From contig JAHEYA010000135.1 of the NCBI GenBank assembly GCA_023251855.1, positions 1 to 6,630 of the forward strand: a stretch of DNA of 6,630 nt. The letters are read 5' to 3'. Shown here piece by piece: positions 1 to 4,848 of the stretch. Origin of the DNA: Bacteroidota bacterium (lineage in GTDB: Bacteria; Bacteroidota; Bacteroidia; 2-12-FULL-35-15). Position 1 is the stretch's first letter. The number at the start of each line of letters is the position of its first letter. The position numbers were made by a program, and so were the translations under genes. Under the pieces are notes generated by a model. That model was not told the origin of the DNA. It saw nothing but the letters and a program-made list of their open reading frames with translations, and searched no databases.

Positions 1-1672
1 TCTTTTTTTCTTCCCATGTTAGCATTTTTTTCTCTGCTACCTTGCGTTGTAACTCACTCAATTCTTTTTGTACATCTTTTGCCTGAGCCAGACTTTCTAA
101 CAAATCGCTTTTAATTTTATTATTGTTTTTATCGGTGTTGGCATCAAGCTCTTTTAAAGTTGGTGCTTTGAATATCATTTTTTGCGAACGCGTGGATTTA
201 CTGCCTGTAACACCATCATTGTCCCATACTTCAAAATAATATTCAATCTGATCACCGGGAAAAATTCCTAGTTCATTCATATCCCAATTATGGAAAAAGC
301 GATCTTCTGCAACAGCTTTATTTATTGCAACAGCAATCAAATTTATTTCTGCTTTCTTTTGATTATTGCTTCCTGCAGAATCATTATTAGTTATAAAACG
401 AAAGTTGAATGTTAGTTTATTAAATCCATAATCATCTTTTATTTCACCTCTGAAAAAAATGCGTTTTGTAGATGTTGAATCCTTTTTTTCTTCCACATTT
501 ATTTGTGGGTAGGCATCGGGAGTTACATTGATGGTGTAGGTTACAGAATCTTTGCTTTTTAAAAACCTGTTGGCTGTTGAAACCGAATAGGTTTTATCTT
601 TTAAAAGTCGGGTAGAATAATTAAATGAATTTTCGGAAGTTGGAGAAACTGCGAATGAGGTATCATTGAAGTTGATCCTTAGTTGATCTGTGTTTTGCGT
701 ATTAAAACTCCAGCCGATTTTTGTTCCGGCAGGAATAACCAAATCGCCTGTGTTTTTAATTGTTTCGTCTTTTTTATTGAGGTATTTTGGATAGACAAGT
801 GCAATATCAAAGTTCAGCAAAATAGGGTTGGGCAAAGCTATCAACTCATATTTTTTTGATCTGAAACCATCTCCACTAAGTTGAAACGGAATATTTTTCT
901 GAACATTTTTAAAAAGATAATTAAAGTTCACACTATTTTCTTTATCCAATTTAAATTCATTTCCATCAATCTCCACATAGATGTTATCAGGAACTTCATT
1001 ACCGGTGAGTTTTACGTTCAGTTCAAAATCCTGTTGGGCAACGGTTTTTAAATTAGAATTAGTAATTACAAACTGAAAAGGAGCTTCTGTTTCAAAAAAT
1101 TCGGTGTGTTTAACAAGTCGTTTTGTGCCGTCTTTAATAATACTTGGAGCAGAAAATAAAATAACAACGATCAATAAAACCGGAATGAATGCATATTTCA
1201 AATATTTTTTATTTTCAGAAAAATTGACGGCAGAAGTAAAAAGGATGGGCTTAAGCTCTTTTACCTTTTGATTAATACTTGCTTCAATTAGTTGGTGGTG
1301 GTTGGTAGTTGGTTGTTGCTGCTGTAGCTGAAGCACATTTAATAATTTATCCTGAACAATTGAAAAGTGTTTTCCGATAATGGATGCAGCCTCTTCATGG
1401 GAAATAAGTTGACCTAATTTGTACAGTTTAGAAACAGGAATTGCAATATACTTTACAAAAACAAATCCGCTTGAAGCGATAAAAGAATAAAATAAAATTG
1501 TACGTATAACAGCGTTGAAATGGGCATAATATTCAAGAACCGTAAGGGAAATGAAAAACAGCAATACCAAGCCAATACTGTAAATCAATCCACGAAGCAG
1601 CAGATTTTTATAGTATTTCCGGATGAAACCATCCAGTTTCTCAACTAAACTTTGGTAATCTGGGGTTGACAT
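1..1672 (-). CDS. DUF4175-like large membrane protein, N-terminal 557 codons (3' end beyond window)
   Basis: The frame is open from the ATG at 1672 to the left edge, so the C-terminus is missing. The protein starts MSTPDYQSLVEKLDGFIRKY. Two hydrophobic segments at about residues 27-47 and 55-75 and a third at about 158-176 (AFIPVLLIVVILF) suggest an inner-membrane anchor. A long beta-rich, probably periplasmic region follows, with motifs such as LVYPKYL (292-298), RGEIKDDYGFNKL (408-420) and FPGDQIEYYFEVWDND (471-486). From about residue 505 the sequence turns polar and helical (LLESLAQAKDVQKELSEL), probably the start of a coiled coil. This layout matches, from memory, the roughly 1,100-residue Bacteroidota proteins annotated DUF4175; their biochemical role is not established and I assign none. 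The loop at residues 116-127 (QQQQPTTNHHQ) is low-complexity and encoded by heptamer-like DNA. The gene follows hemL on the same strand after 113 bases, with its own promoter-like element. The family call is fairly sure; the function is unknown. Confidence 0.8.
   Translation of the reverse strand, partial: MSTPDYQSLVEKLDGFIRKYYKNLLLRGLIYSIGLVLLFFISLTVLEYYAHFNAVIRTILFYSFIASSGFVFVKYIAIPVSKLYKLGQLISHEEAASIIGKHFSIVQDKLLNVLQLQQQQPTTNHHQLIEASINQKVKELKPILFTSAVNFSENKKYLKYAFIPVLLIVVILFSAPSIIKDGTKRLVKHTEFFETEAPFQFVITNSNLKTVAQQDFELNVKLTGNEVPDNIYVEIDGNEFKLDKENSVNFNYLFKNVQKNIPFQLSGDGFRSKKYELIALPNPILLNFDIALVYPKYLNKKDETIKNTGDLVIPAGTKIGWSFNTQNTDQLRINFNDTSFAVSPTSENSFNYSTRLLKDKTYSVSTANRFLKSKDSVTYTINVTPDAYPQINVEEKKDSTSTKRIFFRGEIKDDYGFNKLTFNFRFITNNDSAGSNNQKKAEINLIAVAINKAVAEDRFFHNWDMNELGIFPGDQIEYYFEVWDNDGVTGSKSTRSQKMIFKAPTLKELDANTDKNNNKIKSDLLESLAQAKDVQKELSELQRKVAEKKMLTWEEKK
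1292..1319 (-). repeat. Heptamer-like low-complexity tract inside the DUF4175-like gene
   Basis: Read on the coding (minus) strand the tract splits into four consecutive 7-base words: GCAACAA, CCAACTA, CCAACCA, CCACCAA. It encodes most of the Q/P/T/N/H-rich loop between the conserved-looking segments DKLLNVLQL and LIEASINQKVKEL. The words resemble the complement of the AGTTGGC words at 3282-3295. Only four degenerate copies are present, so chance low complexity is a real alternative. Confidence 0.4.
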
Positions 1673-1714
1673 TTGTAATTTTAACGCTGATACAAATACG
1701 CTATTGTATCCTAA

Positions 1715-1722
1715 CAAAGGTA
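1715..1722 (-). promoter_or_regulatory. Candidate -7 promoter element for the DUF4175-like gene
   Basis: On the minus strand this reads TACCTTTG, a perfect match to the Bacteroidota -7 consensus TAnnTTTG. It lies 42 bases before the ATG at 1672, so the leader would be short. The nearest upstream TTG is only 14 bases away, shorter than the usual spacing of about 17-23 bases, so the -33 half is not convincing. If real, the gene has its own promoter in addition to any read-through from hemL. Confidence 0.4.
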
Positions 1723-1785
1723 AGGAATTGTGTTATCAATTTGTTGGAGAAAACAGGGAGAAATTAAAATTTAACGATTTTTATC

Positions 1786-3078
1786 TTATTTCATCGCAAC
1801 ATCTAAACACTCCATCACCACACGCTGAACACTATTCAATGTTTGAGTGGTATGTGCTTCGGAAATAAAGCCAACTTCATATCCGGAAGGACCGAGATAA
1901 ACGCCACGTTCCAATAATTCTTTATGTAAAACTTTAAAATATTTCATGCTTTCCGGAACAATTTCTTCAGCAGATTGCACATTTAATGCATCGGTAAATG
2001 CAAACCAAAAAATAGAACCGATAGAAAACACTTTGAAACTATAACGGTTCAGTACTGCATAATCATTGAGTGCGGTTACAAATGTTGATGTCTTTTTTTC
2101 GAGTTCAGTATAGAAATTTGGTTTTAAACATTCGGTCAATTGAGCTATCCCTGCAGCCATTGCAACAGGGTTACCACTCAAAGTACCAGCCTGGTATACA
2201 TTTCCTTCAGGAGAAATATTACTCATAATCTCTGCACTTGCACCATACATCCCAACTGGCAAGCCTCCTCCAATAATTTTTCCATAAGTAATAATATCGG
2301 GAGCAATATTGTAATACCCTGCAGCACCAGTAAATCCGATACGGAAACCACTTATCACCTCATCGAATAACAACAACGTTTTATTTTCTATACAGATATC
2401 ACGTAAAAATTGAAGGTATTCTTTACGTTGCAATAATAGTCCGTTATTAGCAGGAATCGGTTCAATAATTACACAGGCAATCTGGTCTTTAAAATCAATG
2501 AAGGCTTGTTTTACAGCCGCTTCATTATTTAATGATACTACAATTGTTTCATTCACAAAACTTTCGGGAACACCGGCTGAAGAAGAGTTTCCAAAGGTTA
2601 CCAACCCTGAACCTGCTTTTACCAAAAGAGAATCGCTATGACCATGGTAACATCCTTCAAATTTTAAAATTTTATTCCGCTTAGTATATCCTCTGGCAAG
2701 TCGGATTGCACTCATTACTGCTTCAGTTCCGGAACTTACAAAACGTAACTTTTGAATGTATTTATTATTGTTTAAGATCAATTCAGCTAATTCATTTTCC
2801 AATGCTGTTGGCGCACCAAATGAACTACCATATTCAACAGTCTTTTTAATTGCGGCCACTACTTTATCATTGGCGTGACCTAAAATCAACGGGCCCCAGG
2901 AACCACAAAAATCAATGAACTCATTACCATCTGCATCCCAAATATGGGAGCCTTTACCGCGTTCGATAAATAATGGGGTACCACCCACTGAACGGAATGC
3001 ACGTACCGGAGAGTTGACTCCCCCTGGGAAATATGTTTTTGCTTTTTCAAATAAAGCATCTGATTTTTCACGTTTCAT
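1786..3078 (-). CDS. hemL: Glutamate-1-semialdehyde 2,1-aminomutase
   Basis: This PLP enzyme converts glutamate-1-semialdehyde to 5-aminolevulinate, the last step of the C5 route into heme and other tetrapyrroles, in the cytoplasm. At 430 residues it has the usual full length. Family marks are PGGVNSPVRAF (18-28), the WGPLILGHA segment (62-69 region), SSGTEAVMSAIRLAR (115-129), CYHGHSD (143-149), LFDEVISGFR (237-246) with the cofactor-binding Asp, ITYGKIIGGGLPVG (263-276) with the Schiff-base lysine K267, and GTLSGNPVAMAAG (298-310). The cofactor loop reads IEPIPANNGLL rather than the more common IEPVAGNMG, which I recall as usual for Bacteroidota homologs. The ATG at 3078 fits the conserved N-terminus, and no Shine-Dalgarno sequence precedes it. 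It is transcribed away from kynU, with the DUF4175-like gene downstream. No other heme gene is visible in the window. The related class III aminotransferases are excluded by the N-terminal and GTLSGNP motifs. Confidence 0.96.
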   Translation of the reverse strand: MKREKSDALFEKAKTYFPGGVNSPVRAFRSVGGTPLFIERGKGSHIWDADGNEFIDFCGSWGPLILGHANDKVVAAIKKTVEYGSSFGAPTALENELAELILNNNKYIQKLRFVSSGTEAVMSAIRLARGYTKRNKILKFEGCYHGHSDSLLVKAGSGLVTFGNSSSAGVPESFVNETIVVSLNNEAAVKQAFIDFKDQIACVIIEPIPANNGLLLQRKEYLQFLRDICIENKTLLLFDEVISGFRIGFTGAAGYYNIAPDIITYGKIIGGGLPVGMYGASAEIMSNISPEGNVYQAGTLSGNPVAMAAGIAQLTECLKPNFYTELEKKTSTFVTALNDYAVLNRYSFKVFSIGSIFWFAFTDALNVQSAEEIVPESMKYFKVLHKELLERGVYLGPSGYEVGFISEAHTTQTLNSVQRVVMECLDVAMK

Positions 3079-3099
3079 AATTCAAAAATTAGTTAGTTG

Positions 3100-3107
3100 C
3101 AAATATA
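3100..3107 (-). promoter_or_regulatory. Candidate -7 promoter element for hemL
   Basis: The minus strand reads TATATTTG, matching the Bacteroidota TAnnTTTG consensus, 21 bases before the hemL ATG. At the expected -33 distance there is only a T run (TTTT), not a clean TTTG. The heptamer block beginning at 3136 supplies several TTTTGGC/TTTTGAC words on this strand, but the nearest is about 30 bases away, too far for standard spacing. Confidence 0.4.
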
Positions 3108-3135
3108 TATCTTTGAGAGTTATAAAAGGAAGAAA

Positions 3136-3198
3136 GCCAAAAGCCAAAAGCCAAAAGTCAAAAGTCAAAAGTTCTAAGTTCTAAGTTCTAAGTGTAAA
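3136..3198. repeat. Nine in-register heptamers, GCCAAAA to GTTCTAA series
   Basis: On the plus strand the block reads, without any gap, GCCAAAA x3, GTCAAAA x2, GTTCTAA x3, GTGTAAA x1. Every word begins with G and ends with AA, and the 7-base register is kept while the word changes. The preceding word at 3129-3135 (GAAGAAA) and the following one at 3199-3205 (GAAAAAA) also fit the G....AA pattern. There is no coding function. Confidence 0.85.
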
Positions 3199-3200
3199 GA

Positions 3201-3219
3201 AAAAAGGAAGAAAGGAAAA
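3201..3219. repeat. 19-base direct repeat, copy 1 (copy 2 at 3296-3314)
   Basis: The sequence aaaaaggaagaaaggaaaa is found identically at 3201-3219 and 3296-3314, 95 bases apart. It is purine-only and lies between heptamer blocks. It may be a remnant of local duplication, but its low complexity also makes coincidence possible. Confidence 0.5.
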
Positions 3220-3230
3220 AGGCTATTGAA

Positions 3231-3265
3231 AGTAGGCAGTTAGCAGTAGGCAGTGGGTAGTGGGC
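3231..3265. repeat. Five in-register heptamers, AGTAGGC/AGTGGGC series
   Basis: Plus-strand words are AGTAGGC, AGTTAGC, AGTAGGC, AGTGGGT and AGTGGGC. Adjacent words differ by one to three bases, and all start with AGT. The block is followed by a poly-A word (3266-3272) and GAAAAAG, before the AGTTGGC pair resumes at 3282. Confidence 0.8.
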
Positions 3266-3281
3266 AAAAAAAGAAAAAGGT

Positions 3282-3295
3282 AGTTGGCAGTTGGC
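3282..3295. repeat. Two tandem AGTTGGC heptamers
   Basis: Two identical copies of AGTTGGC lie here, related by one or two changes to the AGTAGGC/AGTGGGC words just upstream. They are immediately followed by the second copy of the 19-base purine repeat at 3296. Confidence 0.65.
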
Positions 3296-3316
3296 AAAAA
3301 GGAAGAAAGGAAAATA

Positions 3317-3358
3317 GGCAGCAGGCAAAAAGGAAAAGGGAAAAGGGAAAAGGGAAAA
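3317..3358. repeat. Six in-register heptamers ending in GGGAAAA x3
   Basis: Plus-strand words are GGCAGCA, GGCAAAA, AGGAAAA, GGGAAAA, GGGAAAA, GGGAAAA. As in the first block, the word changes stepwise while the 7-base register is kept. The block ends 33 bases before the kynU start codon, so it probably lies within or next to that gene's promoter. Confidence 0.8.
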
Positions 3359-3374
3359 AAATAAAAAAGAGAGT

Positions 3375-3382
3375 TAAATTTA
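3375..3382 (+). promoter_or_regulatory. Weak -7-like element before kynU
   Basis: The sequence TAAATTTA matches seven of eight positions of TAnnTTTG, the last base being A instead of G. It is only nine bases from the kynU ATG, so the leader would be very short or absent, and no TTG lies at -33 distance because that stretch is purine-rich repeat. I see no better candidate, so the kynU promoter remains unlocated. Confidence 0.15.
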
Positions 3383-3391
3383 AAAGAGTAA

Positions 3392-4744
3392 ATGGAATAC
3401 GAGAATACACTTGCTTTTGCGCAACAAATGGATAAAGCGGATAGTTTAAAAAGCTATCGGGGAAAATTTTATTTCCCGATGATGCATGGTCGGGAGGCAA
3501 TTTATTTTACTGGCAATTCATTGGGTTTGCAACCAAAAGCAACACAAGATTATGTTTTAAATGAGTTGGAAGATTGGGCCACATTTGGCGTTGAAGGGCA
3601 CCATCATGCCCGCAAACCCTGGTTTCCATACCATGAACAATTTGCAGTACCAGTAGCTAAAATTGTTGGTGCAAAGCCAGAAGAAGTTGTAGTGATGAAC
3701 CAACTTACAGTGAATTTACATTTGTTATTGGTAAGTTTTTATCGTCCCACAAAAGAACGTTACAAAATTTTATGTGAGGCAAAAGCTTTTCCTTCTGATC
3801 AATATGCGTTGGAATCTCAAATTAAATTTCATGGTTATGACCCTGCTGATGCTATTATTGAAGTATCTCCACGAGAAGGAGAATATTGTATTCGACATGA
3901 AGATATTATAACTGCAATTGAGAACAATAAAAACTCGATTGCACTGATTATGATTGGAGGAGTTAATTATTATAATGGTCAGGTGTTCGATATGAAAGCC
4001 ATTACAGAAGCCGGACACAAAGTGGGAGCAATAGTCGGATTCGATTTGGCACATGCTGCCGGAAACTTAAAATTAGCGTTGCATGATTGGAATGTTGATT
4101 TTGCATGCTGGTGCTCTTATAAATATTTAAACTCAGGACCGGGTGGTGTTGCAGGGGTTTTTATTCATCAGCAACATTTGAATAATCCGGATATTCCACG
4201 TTTTGCAGGTTGGTGGGGACATGATAAAGAAACACGTTTTAAAATGGAAAAAACATTTATTCCAATGCAAACTGCTGAAGCCTGGCAAATAAGTAACGCT
4301 CCTGTTTTATCAATGGCAGCGCATAAAGCATCGGTTGCTCTTTTTGATGAAGTTGGAATGGATGCATTGGTTGAGAAGGCCGAAAAGCTTACGGGTTATT
4401 TAGAATTTGTAGTAGAAGAGATAAACAAGTATCAAGTAGCAGGTAGCAAGTATCAAGTAGCAGGTAGCAAGTATCAAGTAGCAGGTAGCAAGTATCAAGT
4501 AGCAGGTAGCAAGCATCCGGATGGCTTTTTAGAAATAATAACACCACGAGATAAAAAACAACGTGGATGCCAACTCTCAATTGTTGCACATGGAAAGGGA
4601 AAAGACCTGTTCAACAAACTTACTCAAGCAGGAGTAATTGCTGATTGGAGAGAGCCAAATGTAATACGTTGTGCACCAGTACCATTGTACAATTCCTTTG
4701 AAGATGTATTTAGATTTGGTGAAATTTTGAAAGATGTTTTGTAA
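3392..4744 (+). CDS. kynU: Kynureninase with an in-frame 28-residue repeat insert
   Basis: This PLP hydrolase cleaves L-kynurenine to anthranilate and alanine, or 3-hydroxykynurenine to 3-hydroxyanthranilate, in tryptophan breakdown and de novo NAD synthesis. Family marks are YFTGNSLGLQPK (38-49), W-x-x-FGVEGHHHARKPW (62-77), GFDLAHAAGN (216-225) with D218 and H221, CSYKYLNSGPGG with the Schiff-base lysine K244, GWWGH (273-277), RGCQLSI, and VIADWREPNVIRCAPVPLYN near the end. The spacing of D218, H221 and K244 equals that of human D250, H253 and K276. The ATG at 3392 gives the expected family N-terminus (ENTLAFAQQMD). Residues 346-373 are four copies of KYQVAGS between the LTGYLEFVVEEIN helix and the FLEIITPRD strand. 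Without them the protein would be 422 residues, close to normal. All recognisable catalytic residues lie outside the insert, so activity is plausible. hemL is divergent, and no other kynurenine-pathway gene is in the window. Confidence 0.95.
   Translation: MEYENTLAFAQQMDKADSLKSYRGKFYFPMMHGREAIYFTGNSLGLQPKATQDYVLNELEDWATFGVEGHHHARKPWFPYHEQFAVPVAKIVGAKPEEVVVMNQLTVNLHLLLVSFYRPTKERYKILCEAKAFPSDQYALESQIKFHGYDPADAIIEVSPREGEYCIRHEDIITAIENNKNSIALIMIGGVNYYNGQVFDMKAITEAGHKVGAIVGFDLAHAAGNLKLALHDWNVDFACWCSYKYLNSGPGGVAGVFIHQQHLNNPDIPRFAGWWGHDKETRFKMEKTFIPMQTAEAWQISNAPVLSMAAHKASVALFDEVGMDALVEKAEKLTGYLEFVVEEINKYQVAGSKYQVAGSKYQVAGSKYQVAGSKHPDGFLEIITPRDKKQRGCQLSIVAHGKGKDLFNKLTQAGVIADWREPNVIRCAPVPLYNSFEDVFRFGEILKDVL
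4427..4510 (+). repeat. Four perfect 21-base units (12 heptamers) inside kynU
   Basis: Each unit is made of three 7-base words, aagtatc + aagtagc + aggtagc, and the four units are identical at every base. They start at 4427, 4448, 4469 and 4490. A thirteenth word, aagcatc (4511-4517), differs from aagtatc at one position and suggests the array once reached further. Because 21 is divisible by three the frame is kept, giving KYQVAGS four times. One other plus-strand frame is stopped by TAG within each unit (caagTAGc), while two minus-strand frames are open. The perfect identity, including synonymous positions, points to recent expansion by slippage or recombination. Confidence 0.95.
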
Positions 4745-4789
4745 TAAAAGCTTCGCCTTTCCTATTGTTGAATCCTATAGGTTACTTGC

Positions 4790-4822
4790 CGCTTCTCTGC
4801 TAAAAAAGGGAGAAGAGAAGCG
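4790..4822. terminator. Hairpin in the convergent kynU / surface-protein gap
   Basis: The arms cgcttctctgct (4790-4801) and agaagagaagcg (4811-4822) pair over 12 positions with one mismatch around the 9-base loop aaaaaaggg. It lies between two converging genes, 45 bases after the kynU stop and 27 bases after the end of the surface-protein gene, where a shared terminator is expected. Neither strand has a U-run directly after the stem, so it is not a canonical intrinsic terminator. It could instead protect 3' ends or be a decayed repeat. Confidence 0.4.
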
Positions 4823-4848
4823 AAAATAATTTCTGAGAACGTGTGGAA

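Larger units (their letters stand above)
3079..3391. other. Divergent hemL-kynU intergenic region filled with heptamer repeats
   Basis: These 313 bases separate two divergent genes and must carry both promoters. The 50 bases next to hemL are ordinary AT-rich DNA. From about 3129 to 3358 nearly everything can be divided into 7-base words: GCCAAAA, GTCAAAA and GTTCTAA types, then AGTAGGC/AGTGGGC types, AGTTGGC, and GGGAAAA types. The plus strand is strongly purine-rich from about 3195 to 3375. Short open frames crossing the region are products of the repeats and show no protein-family features. No RNA gene or mobile-element end was recognised. Confidence 0.75.

Noticed and set aside
1673..1785. 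Intrinsic terminator between hemL and the DUF4175-like gene
   Set aside because: Only a short AT palindrome (ttaaaattttaa-like) is present, with no GC stem or convincing U-run.
2140..2370. Plus-strand open frame inside hemL, plus the out-of-frame minus frame at 2886-3071
   Set aside because: Both lie wholly within hemL, whose frame is fixed by catalytic motifs along its length.
2915..3184. Plus-strand open frame ending in a K/S/Q-rich tail
   Set aside because: It is antisense to conserved hemL codons, then runs into the GCCAAAA/GTCAAAA heptamers. No family features.
3079..3391. Insertion-sequence or MITE remnant as the source of the intergenic repeats
   Set aside because: No terminal inverted repeats, target duplication or transposase fragment is visible. 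The structure is 7-base periodicity throughout.
3240..3500. Short open frames on both strands over the intergenic repeats (minus 3240-3500, plus 3253-3435)
   Set aside because: Their composition (K/R/Q-rich or F/P/L-rich) simply reflects the purine-rich heptamers, and they overlap the well-supported kynU start in other frames.
3770..4054. Minus-strand open frame inside kynU
   Set aside because: It is antisense to conserved kynureninase codons and shows no recognisable protein features.
4427..4510. CRISPR-like array, because of four identical short repeats
   Set aside because: The units are directly adjacent with no spacers, only 21 bases long, and lie in frame within kynU. No cas gene is present.
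4427..4510. Variable region of a diversity-generating retroelement
   Set aside because: The copies are identical rather than adenine-diversified, the enzyme is not a typical target, and no reverse transcriptase or template repeat is in the window.
4389..4589. Minus-strand open frame with a CYLLLDT repeat
   Set aside because: It is the antisense reading of the kynU heptamer array. The repetitive hydrophobic peptide is a by-product of a frame that lacks stops in the 21-base unit.
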